A stretch of DNA of 64,000 nucleotides, taken from assembly GCA_036821485.1 (NCBI GenBank), contig DAISJM010000003.1, positions 62,001 through 126,000 of the forward strand, written 5' to 3'. Source of the DNA: DAISJM01 sp036821485. Its GTDB lineage: Bacteria; Verrucomicrobiota; Kiritimatiellia; CAIQIC01; JAGNIJ01. Both the position numbers and the translations under genes were made by a program. Each line of letters opens with the position of its first letter. Position 1 is the first letter of the stretch. Under the pieces are notes generated by a model that saw only the letters and a list, made by a program, of their open reading frames with translations, did not search any database and was not told the DNA's origin. Shown here piece by piece: positions 57,273-64,000 of the stretch.

Positions 57273-59771
57273 ATGAGTACGCGCGTACAAATCGAAAACG
57301 GCACCCTTATTATCGACGGCAAGAGGACCTTCGTCTGGTCCGCCGACTACCCCTACTATCGCGACCAACGAAGCGATTGGCCCAAGCAGCTGGACAATCT
57401 CAAGAAGATGAACGTCAACGTCGTGACGTTCTATATTCCCTGGCGGCATCATGCGCCGACCGATCCGTTGCGCACGGGCGGACGTTACGATTTCCGCGGC
57501 GAGCTGAACGATCGCACCGACGTGCTGGAATTCATCCGCCTCATTCGCGAGCGCGGCATGTACTGCATTGCCAAGCCCGGGCCCTACATTCACGCCGAGA
57601 CACGCTTTGGTTCGCTGCCCGATTACGTATTGCCGGAGAACAATCCATCGATCAGCGTTCGCATCGACATGCAGGGCGAGGCGTCGCCTGCGTGCTGGGG
57701 CTTCGCGAAGCCGCCGGCGCCGATGGATCCGAATTACCTGCCCTACGTGGAAGATTGGTTCCGCGCCGTCGCGCGCGAGGTCATCGCGCCGAACGAATAT
57801 CCCAACGGCCCGATTCTCGCGGTACAGGTGTTGAACGAGGGTATCTACTCGGATGGCGCCTACGCCATCGACAAAATCCATTTCGACGCCGCAGCGGTTG
57901 GGCATTACCGCGAATTCCTGCGCGGGAAGTATGGATCCATCGCAACCTACAACGAGGTATGCGGCACATCGTTTGCCGACTTCAACGACGTGCCTGCGGC
58001 GCGGCAATGGGCGGCTCCGGCCTCACGCGGTGCAACCCGGCCGTGGATTGACTGGGCCGAGTTCGGCATGCGCTTCTACAAGGTGGTGGCGCAGACGTAC
58101 GTTGACTACTTGCGCGATCATGGCGTAACCCTGCCAATGGTGATCAACATCAACCCGCCGATTTCGCCGCGCGGCGCGATCCTCGAGACCTACATGGGCC
58201 GGTACAACGCGGCAGACTTAAGTAGCGTGGTGCAATATGGTTACACAAATTGGTGCGGGGTCGTGTCGCATCACGAGGACGCCTGGCTGAAGTACAAGAT
58301 GGTCGGCAAGCACGCGCGCGGTATCAACATGGAAGAGAACTGGGGCTTCGATTCCTATGACCCGCCCTATTACTGGTCCGTACAGCCGTCGTTCTTCCAG
58401 TCGCTGGCTTACATGCTCTGGGGCGCAACCGGCCTCAACATCTATCTTGGTGTTTCGTGCGATTGCTGGACCGACTATCTCGCCGTGGACGCGGGTGGCG
58501 TGTACATGCACAACCATCCGATCGCCGAAGACGGTACGTATCGCGCCTCGTTCTGGACTTGTCAGCAAATGGGCGCGCTGATGAAGCGCATCGGCGACGA
58601 CCTTGTCGAGCAGCCGGCCATCGAACCTGTGGCGTGGGCTTTCTACTCGCCCTACGCCCATGCGGCGAGTTGGGACAGCTCCGGCGAAGACTGGAAGCGC
58701 GCCGGCTTTTCCGGGCGCCCGCATGCGGCATGGTTCGGTTGGGATTCTTTCATGGCGCTTTGTGCGAAGGCACACACCCAGAACGGATTTTGCTGCGTGG
58801 GCGAAGAGCCCCTCGATGCTCTCGCCCGCTATCGCGTGCTCTTCCTCGACGGCAGCGATTGGATGGATGAGGCGACCCAGCAGAAGCTCGTGGATTATGT
58901 CGACCGTGGCGGCGTGCTGGTGATGACTTCGCGTGTGCCGGAACTCGATGAGTTCTTCCGTCCGTGCACACTCCTGCGCGATCGCCTGTTCCCCTGCAGA
59001 TCTGAAACACTGAATGGAAACGGCTCGTTCAAATATGCCATGACGGACGGTGTCTTCAAAGGCACGTGCCGGGGGAATGTTGCCGCCTTTTCAGACTTCG
59101 GCCCGGGTGTTAACGCGATGGTTGCGGCGTCGATCGACGGCCGCAAAATCACGTGCGGCATTGTGTCGGAGCGTGGCCGTGGCAAGGCTGTCCTGCTTGG
59201 CTTTTTGCCTTGGCAGACGGAGTGCGGCGAGTGGGGCAGTGCAGGCCTGATTGAATATATTGCTGCGCAAATCGCCGGGGTCCGGCAGACGGCGACCGTC
59301 GGGCTGTTGCGCGAGGATCCGCTGGTCGAGGTGGCCGAGTTTCGCGCAGGCGCCGATCGCCGTTATGTTTACATTCTCACGCGCAAGGACAAGCCTGCGA
59401 CGTACAAGGTTCTCTTGCGGAACGAAGACGGCTCCGAGGACCCGTTTGAGATTCATCTCCCGGCTTTCAGCGGAGCGCTGGTTGGGTTTGAAGGCGGCCG
59501 CATCTCCTGCGCATTTATCAAGGGCCACAACGACCTGGACAAGAGTCACGCCATTCCGAAGCTTCACAAGGGTGACGAGATCCTTGCCGCGGCGGACTCG
59601 TGCGACCTCTATTTCTGCCGGCTGCCCGATGGGTCTTGTGAGGTCTCCGTCGTCAATTTGCCCGGAGGCAAGTTGTCCACCACGGTCACGTTGCCGGGGA
59701 GTTCTTCTCGCGTTGAGGTTCAGTCTCTCGGTTCCCAGCCGCCGTACGCATCGGGTGCGGTGACCGTCTGA
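57273..59771 (+). CDS. GH35-like beta-galactosidase
   Basis: 832 residues. The N-terminal TIM barrel: LIIDGKRTFVWSADYPYYRDQRSDWPKQLDNLKKMNVNVVTFYIPWRHH, IAKPGPYIHAETRFGSLPDYVL (101-120), and ILAVQVLNEGIYSDG with the catalytic acid Glu189. A second glutamate in HARGINMEENWGFDS (~residue 360) is the likely nucleophile. The C-terminal ~250 residues carry beta-sandwich domains. No signal peptide, so action in the cytosol or by a non-classical route. GH35 enzymes hydrolyse beta-galactosyl ends of glycans. It may serve with the pullulanase and CBM proteins in polysaccharide use. TGA overlaps nothing; a REP follows at once. Confidence 0.9.
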   Translation: MSTRVQIENGTLIIDGKRTFVWSADYPYYRDQRSDWPKQLDNLKKMNVNVVTFYIPWRHHAPTDPLRTGGRYDFRGELNDRTDVLEFIRLIRERGMYCIAKPGPYIHAETRFGSLPDYVLPENNPSISVRIDMQGEASPACWGFAKPPAPMDPNYLPYVEDWFRAVAREVIAPNEYPNGPILAVQVLNEGIYSDGAYAIDKIHFDAAAVGHYREFLRGKYGSIATYNEVCGTSFADFNDVPAARQWAAPASRGATRPWIDWAEFGMRFYKVVAQTYVDYLRDHGVTLPMVININPPISPRGAILETYMGRYNAADLSSVVQYGYTNWCGVVSHHEDAWLKYKMVGKHARGINMEENWGFDSYDPPYYWSVQPSFFQSLAYMLWGATGLNIYLGVSCDCWTDYLAVDAGGVYMHNHPIAEDGTYRASFWTCQQMGALMKRIGDDLVEQPAIEPVAWAFYSPYAHAASWDSSGEDWKRAGFSGRPHAAWFGWDSFMALCAKAHTQNGFCCVGEEPLDALARYRVLFLDGSDWMDEATQQKLVDYVDRGGVLVMTSRVPELDEFFRPCTLLRDRLFPCRSETLNGNGSFKYAMTDGVFKGTCRGNVAAFSDFGPGVNAMVAASIDGRKITCGIVSERGRGKAVLLGFLPWQTECGEWGSAGLIEYIAAQIAGVRQTATVGLLREDPLVEVAEFRAGADRRYVYILTRKDKPATYKVLLRNEDGSEDPFEIHLPAFSGALVGFEGGRISCAFIKGHNDLDKSHAIPKLHKGDEILAAADSCDLYFCRLPDGSCEVSVVNLPGGKLSTTVTLPGSSSRVEVQSLGSQPPYASGAVTV

Positions 59772-59772
59772 G

Positions 59773-59797
59773 GTAGGGCCCGTTCTCCGAACGGGCC
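59773..59797 (+). repeat. REP palindrome, type A
   Basis: GTAG, then GGCCCGTTC, loop TCC, GAACGGGCC; perfect stem. Placed between the convergent GH35 and ettA genes, 1 bp after the GH35 stop. Confidence 0.9.
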
Positions 59798-59808
59798 GCT
59801 GTGAGCCC

Positions 59809-61485
59809 CTAGTCGTGCGACACGGGACGGAATTTGATGCGGTGGGGTTGGTCGATGGAATCTCCGTACGTCTTGCGCAGAAACTCGTGATAGGCCTCGT
59901 AGTTCCCCTCGAACCAACGCGCCTGGCTGTCGCCTTCGAACGCCAGAATGTGCGTGGCCACCCGGTCGAGGAACCAGCGGTCATGGCTGACGACCACCGC
60001 GCATCCGCCGAAGTCAGCCAGTGCCCCTTCCAGCGAGCGCAACGTGGTGACGTCGAGATCGTTGGTCGGCTCGTCCAGCAGGAGCAGATTTCCGCCGGTG
60101 CGGAGCAGTTTGGCCAAGTGGACGCGGTTGCGTTCGCCGCCCGACATCTGCCCGACCTTCTTCTGCTGGTCGGCCCCGCGAAACGCAAAGCGTGAGCAGT
60201 AGGCGCGGCTGTTCATCCGGCGGCCGCCAAGATCCAGGAATTCGCTGCCCCCGCTGATTTCCTCGAACACCGTGTTGTTTGGATTGAGCGCATCGCGCGT
60301 CTGGTCGACGTACGACACCATGACGCTGGGCCCCACATCCAATTGTCCCGAGGTGGGCTTCTCTTTTCCGATGATCATTTTCAGCAACGTGGTTTTGCCG
60401 GAGCCATTGCCCCCGATGATGCCGACGATGCCGCCGCGCGGGAGATCGAAGCTCACATTCTCCATGATGCAGTTATCGCCGAAGGTCTTGCAGAGATTCG
60501 TTGCACGCACCACCAAGTCGCCGAGCCGCGGACCCGGCGGGATCTGGATATCAAGCACATCGTCGCGCACGTCCACCTGCTGGTTGGCGAGCTCCTCGTA
60601 ACGCTGCAGGCGGGCCTTGCTCTTGACCCGCCTTGCGGAGGGATTCAGCCGTACCCACGAAAGTTCCTGCTCCAGCAGCTTGCGACGCGACGCGGCGGCC
60701 TTCTGTTCACGATTCAGCAGCGCCTGCTTCTGCTCCAGCCAGGACTCGTAGTTGCCCTTGTACGGATACGCGCGGCCGGCATCGAGCTCAAGAATCCACT
60801 CGGTCACATTGTTCAGGAAGTAGCGATCGTGCGTTACCACGACGAGTGTGCCGGGAAACTGCTTGAGATACTGCTCGAGCCAGGCGACCGATTCGGCGTC
60901 GAGATGGTTCGTCGGTTCGTCGAGCAGCAGCGCATCGGGGTTGGAAATCAACAGGCGGCAAAGCGCGACGCGGCGCTTCTCGCCGCCGGACAACGTGGTC
61001 ACCGATGCGTCGGCCGGGGGGCAGCGCAACGCTTCCATCGCCATCTCGACCTTGTGATCAAGCTCCCAGAGATCGTTGGAGTCGATCGTGTCCTGCAGGC
61101 GGCCCAGCTCGTCATTCAACTTCTCCGTCTCCGCCGCGGGCAGGTCCTTGCCGAGCAACTCGCACAGTTCGTCGTAGCGGCGCAGCACGGCGCGGGCTTC
61201 GCTGACGCCTTCGTTCACGTTGCCGGCGACATCCTTCGCGGGATCGAGTTGCGGCTCCTGCGCGAGATAGCCGATCTTGATGTTCTTCGCGATATACGCA
61301 TCGCCGAGGAAATCGCGATCCAGCCCGCTGAGGATGCGCAGCAGCGTGGACTTGCCGGAGCCGTTTGAACCGATGACGCCGATCTTGGCGCCGAAGTAGA
61401 ACGCAAGGTTCACGTCATCGAGGACGTTGACCTTGTTGTACTGCTTCGTCAGTCGCTGAAGATTATAGATGTATTCGCCGGCCAT
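59809..61485 (-). CDS. ettA: ABC-F translational throttle ATPase EttA
   Basis: 558 residues, two ABC domains. Walker A: GSNGSGKST and GGNGSGKTT; signatures LSGGEKRR and MSGGERNR; Walker B LLLDEPTNHLDAES and LLLDEPTNDLDVT. The linker between domains contains WVRLNPSARRVKSKARLQRYEEL. EttA binds the ribosomal E site and gates translation initiation according to the ATP/ADP ratio. Length is the same as E. coli EttA (~555). The ATG at 61485 is set by GGGAGG; earlier in-frame codons are out of family. Divergent from the thioesterase gene. Confidence 0.96.
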   Translation of the reverse strand: MAGEYIYNLQRLTKQYNKVNVLDDVNLAFYFGAKIGVIGSNGSGKSTLLRILSGLDRDFLGDAYIAKNIKIGYLAQEPQLDPAKDVAGNVNEGVSEARAVLRRYDELCELLGKDLPAAETEKLNDELGRLQDTIDSNDLWELDHKVEMAMEALRCPPADASVTTLSGGEKRRVALCRLLISNPDALLLDEPTNHLDAESVAWLEQYLKQFPGTLVVVTHDRYFLNNVTEWILELDAGRAYPYKGNYESWLEQKQALLNREQKAAASRRKLLEQELSWVRLNPSARRVKSKARLQRYEELANQQVDVRDDVLDIQIPPGPRLGDLVVRATNLCKTFGDNCIMENVSFDLPRGGIVGIIGGNGSGKTTLLKMIIGKEKPTSGQLDVGPSVMVSYVDQTRDALNPNNTVFEEISGGSEFLDLGGRRMNSRAYCSRFAFRGADQQKKVGQMSGGERNRVHLAKLLRTGGNLLLLDEPTNDLDVTTLRSLEGALADFGGCAVVVSHDRWFLDRVATHILAFEGDSQARWFEGNYEAYHEFLRKTYGDSIDQPHRIKFRPVSHD

Positions 61486-61590
61486 TGGGTTGCCTCCCGC
61501 GGCGGAGCAAGATAACCGACTCACCCACGCACACAAGCCGGAAATACAGCGCTGGACTTCACCCGGTGTTTGCCGATACTGCTTCTTCCT

Positions 61591-62358
61591 GTGACAACAA
61601 CAGCCCAACCGTGGTTGGAGAAATTCCGCGTGCGCGCCTACGAAGCCGACGAGCGCGGCCTCGCCTCAATCCTGACCGTCTGCAATTACCTTCAGGAAGC
61701 CGCCGGCAACCACGCATTCCATTTGAACCTGGCCGTCGATCAGCTTCTCAAGCAGGACCTGACATGGGTCCTCGCCCGGCTCCACGTACGGATGAACAGT
61801 TACCCGCGCTGGCGAGACGAACTCGCCATCACGACATGGCCGTCCGGGGCGAACCGTCTCTATGCTCTTCGCGATTTCACGCTCGCCGACGCGGCCGGCC
61901 ACCCACTCGGCACCGCCGCAAGCGCGTGGATTCTTCTCGATGTGAAAAACCGGCGCCCGGTCCGCGTGCCGGCCGAAGTCGCTGCCCTCGCCCTGCGCGA
62001 CCGGCCTCGCGCAATCGAAGAGGCTTTCTCGCGACGATTGGATGAGCCATCGCAGCCGGATGCCGAGCGAAACTTCGTCATCCGCGTCAGCGACCTTGAC
62101 GTGAACCAGCACGTAAATCTCGTGAACTACATCGAGTGGTCGGTCGAGACGGTGCCCGCGGAGGTGCGCGAGAAGGCCATGCTGACCGACCTGCAGGTCG
62201 AGTTCCACGCCGAGAGTGTCTTCGGCGACGAGGCGGTGTCGCGAAGTTCCGGCGGCCGCGAGGGCGACGCGTGGACGTTCCGCCATGGCGTCTACCGGCG
62301 CGCCGACCACCGTGTTCTAGCGGTTGCGGCGACGACGTGGGCACCGCGGGCCGGGTGA
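61591..62358 (+). CDS. acyl-ACP thioesterase (FatA/FatB-type)
   Basis: 255 residues from the GTG at 61591 (MTTTAQPWLEKFRVRAYEADERG). The fold is a double hot dog: N-terminal VCNYLQEAAGNHAFHL, RLHVRMNSYPRWRDELAITTWPSG, RDFTLADAAGHPLG; C-terminal FVIRVSDLDVNQHVNLVNYIEWSVE, which carries the catalytic Asn and His (DLDVNQHVNLVNY). It hydrolyses fatty acyl-ACP to free fatty acid. In-frame TTG 61570 is an alternative start; neither has a good ribosome site. It is divergent from ettA (105 bp). A TTCCAA-type repeat follows directly after the stop. Confidence 0.88.
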   Translation: MTTTAQPWLEKFRVRAYEADERGLASILTVCNYLQEAAGNHAFHLNLAVDQLLKQDLTWVLARLHVRMNSYPRWRDELAITTWPSGANRLYALRDFTLADAAGHPLGTAASAWILLDVKNRRPVRVPAEVAALALRDRPRAIEEAFSRRLDEPSQPDAERNFVIRVSDLDVNQHVNLVNYIEWSVETVPAEVREKAMLTDLQVEFHAESVFGDEAVSRSSGGREGDAWTFRHGVYRRADHRVLAVAATTWAPRAG

Positions 62359-62410
62359 TTTTTTCCAAGGGTTGGAAAAATCCAGGAGCGATTTTCCAAC
62401 CCTTGGAAAA
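62359..62410. repeat. TTCCAA-type double palindrome
   Basis: TTTTTTCCAA-GGG-TTGGAAAAA (62359-62380) and TTTTCCAA-CCC-TTGGAAAA (62392-62410), 11 bases apart. Begins right after the TGA of the thioesterase, in the gap before the pullulanase. Same architecture as 25557-25608. Confidence 0.83.
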
Positions 62411-62478
62411 CTCAGCGGATGCCCCGCTTGATTCGGCCTCTGCGCTGTGGTTCAATGCGCCGTCAGCCGGAGATGGTT

Positions 62479-64000
62479 ATGTCCAAATGGTTTCGAGTCG
62501 TCCTGATACTCCTCCTGATCTGCGCTGCGGGGTATGCCGAGGAGCAACCTCTTTCCCCGGATGTCCGCGCTATTCCCGGCGTCACCCCGACCCCCTGGTT
62601 GCGCTACCAGAACGCCAACGCGACGAATGTACTCGTTGCCGGTTCGTGGGATGACTGGGTCGGCCGCTACCCGCTTGAAGTGATGGATGGGTTGTGGACG
62701 CTCGACACGCGCACGCTCAATGGAGCCTTCGGCCAGCACGAGTACAAGTTCATCCCGAACGGCGAGTGGGAAAAGGGCGAGAATCGGATGCTCTACCTGA
62801 ACCCGGAAGGGCTGCTCGAGCGCCCGTCAGAGGCCGTGTTCAACGCGGCGATCGAAGGCCGTGATGAGATTGTCGTCTACTTCCGGCGCGGCATCTCCCC
62901 TTCCGCACAGTTCGACGTGGGGCTTGTTCCGGAGACTCCGATCCGCGAGGCGCGCATCGCGTCCGGCCGCGAATCGGCCGGCCTGCAGGGCTACTTCATC
63001 GCCGGCGGCCTGATCACGTTTCTTTTTGACGAGCAGGTTTACGGCCTGAAGCTTTCGCCCACGGAGCGGGTTGCCGTCGCCGGCAATTTCACCGGCTGGG
63101 ATGGCAATGGCGGGGGCGGGCGCTGGCAGCTTCGTGATGATAACGATGACGGCGTGTGGGAACTGACCGCGCAACTTCCGGGGCTGCGCGCGCCGGCCGG
63201 CGAGAAGGACCTGCTGTTCAAGTTCGTGATCGGCGGGAGCCGCTGGCTGTCTCCACCCGCGGGTTCGCTGAATGCCTCGTCCGACGGCAAAGGCAATACG
63301 AACCTGAAGATTGACCCGCAGTCGGCGGGCGGCACCAGCCTGAAGATCACGACGGAGCAGCCGCTGGACCTCTCGCACAATTACATGGTGGTGGTGCGCG
63401 GGCTCGACGAGGGGCCGATTTGGTACCCCGTCACGCCAGGCAAAGTGATGGACACTTTCGTGTCGGCGAAGCCGTTGGGTGCGATCCTGGATCGCGAACA
63501 CGGGTGTACGACGTACCGCATCTTCTCGCCTCGCGCGCGCAGCGTTCAACTGGCCATCTACAAGGGGCCGGAATACGAAGTTCAGAAACCCGTCTACCGC
63601 CGCATCGAGCCGACAGAGAAATACCCTCTCTGGAAGGACCCGGAAGACGGTGTGTGGGAGATTTCGTTGCTGGGGCTCGATATCGGCAAGTACTACTCGT
63701 TCAACATCGACGGGCCATCCGGCAACGGCGAGGCGTTCAACGCGCTGGCCAGCGTGGGCGATCCTTACGGCCGTGCTGCCGCGCACGCGCACAACAACAC
63801 GATCGTGATGGATCCTGACGAGACCAACGAGTGGTGGTCCGGCTGGACGGATGGCGACTACAAAACGCCGCCGCTGCAGGATGTGTTGATCTATGAAATG
63901 CACGTCCGCGACATGACCATGCACCCCTCCTCGGGCGTGAAGGCTCCGCTCGCGGGCAAGTATGAAGGCTTGCTGGCAAGCGAGGGCTTGGGCACAGGGC
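62479..64000 (+). CDS. secreted type I pullulanase-like enzyme (3' end outside window)
   Basis: 507 codons visible. Signal peptide MSKWFRVVLILLLICAAGYA. The first 90 residues and then ~190-270 look like starch-binding/CBM48-type beta-sandwiches (VLVAGSWDDWVGRYPLEVMDGLWTLD, VAVAGNFTGWDGN). Around 330-440 another CBM48 (TTYRIFSPRARSVQLAIYKG, GVWEISLLGLDIGKYYSFNIDG) leads to the catalytic barrel start LQDVLIYEMHVRDMTMHPSSGV, the YELHVRDFT motif of type I pullulanases that cleave alpha-1,6 bonds. The catalytic Asp and Glu lie beyond base 64000. The ATG follows GGAG six bases upstream. Confidence 0.9.
   Translation, partial: MSKWFRVVLILLLICAAGYAEEQPLSPDVRAIPGVTPTPWLRYQNANATNVLVAGSWDDWVGRYPLEVMDGLWTLDTRTLNGAFGQHEYKFIPNGEWEKGENRMLYLNPEGLLERPSEAVFNAAIEGRDEIVVYFRRGISPSAQFDVGLVPETPIREARIASGRESAGLQGYFIAGGLITFLFDEQVYGLKLSPTERVAVAGNFTGWDGNGGGGRWQLRDDNDDGVWELTAQLPGLRAPAGEKDLLFKFVIGGSRWLSPPAGSLNASSDGKGNTNLKIDPQSAGGTSLKITTEQPLDLSHNYMVVVRGLDEGPIWYPVTPGKVMDTFVSAKPLGAILDREHGCTTYRIFSPRARSVQLAIYKGPEYEVQKPVYRRIEPTEKYPLWKDPEDGVWEISLLGLDIGKYYSFNIDGPSGNGEAFNALASVGDPYGRAAAHAHNNTIVMDPDETNEWWSGWTDGDYKTPPLQDVLIYEMHVRDMTMHPSSGVKAPLAGKYEGLLASEGLGTG

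Noticed and set aside
62827..63924. 365-codon minus-strand ORF
   Set aside because: Antisense to the pullulanase start with its CBM48 motifs; no domain of its own.

Overview
ORGANISM. The window is GC-rich bacterial chromosome with mostly short gaps between genes. The best guess, by inference, is a member of the PVC superphylum (Verrucomicrobiota/Kiritimatiellota-like). Supporting signs are a sigma factor of the Rhodopirellula/Verrucomicrobium ECF type, many secreted proteins with thrombospondin-3-like calcium repeats, LamG, CBM6 and LVIVD modules, PocR-AraC regulation, a pseudopilin followed by a planctomycete-style soluble domain, and heavy loads of short dispersed palindromes. Lipoboxes, beta-barrel proteins and LpoB/YcfL homologues show a Gram-negative envelope. 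No rRNA or tRNA gene was recognised.

LAYOUT. 0-5 kb: truncated gnd, a PocR/AraC regulator, and a divergent [NiFe] hydrogenase operon (small subunit, large subunit, maturation protease) overlapping a 1771-residue secreted protein. 10-20 kb: rsmB with a lipoprotein, 3D-domain lipoprotein, KTSC protein, RRM protein, a 1120-residue glycosidase-like lipoprotein, a pseudopilin and pdxB. 20.3-22.2 kb: a three-cassette integron array (ORF-attC three times) with no integrase in view; the middle cassette encodes a TIR-like protein. 22.6-30.3 kb: a minus-strand operon with eboE, eboD and eboF homologues, a DUF2334 deacetylase, a GNAT protein and two glycosyltransferases. 30.5-35.6 kb: an LpoB/YcfL/COG3014-type envelope operon. 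35.6-36.3 kb: a REP-associated tyrosine transposase (RAYT) between two copies of a double REP palindrome. 36.3-40.3 kb: eboC and eboB homologues with membrane proteins. 40.3-44.5 kb: two convergent sigma-factor operons, each followed by a membrane protein with a squalene-cyclase-like toroid. 45.4-56.2 kb: gcvT, gcvPA and gcvPB, separated by a secreted-protein operon and a four-helix-bundle gene. 56.2-64 kb: M48 lipoprotein protease, GH35-like beta-galactosidase, EttA, acyl-ACP thioesterase and the start of a secreted pullulanase.

HOW IT FITS TOGETHER. Central metabolism (gnd, pdxB, gcv, rsmB, ettA) is interleaved with genes for using polysaccharides (GH35, pullulanase, CBM/LVIVD proteins) and building the envelope (glycosyltransferases, LpoB cluster, ebo set). 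Three kinds of small mobile or repetitive DNA shape the region: integron cassettes; REP elements (GTAG plus hairpin) with their RAYT; and a second palindrome family of TTCCAA/TTGGAA type. REP and TTCCAA palindromes both occur in frame inside ebo coding sequences. The strongest candidates for new biology are the cassette array with its TIR-like gene, the REP/RAYT family and the paired sigma/toroid loci.
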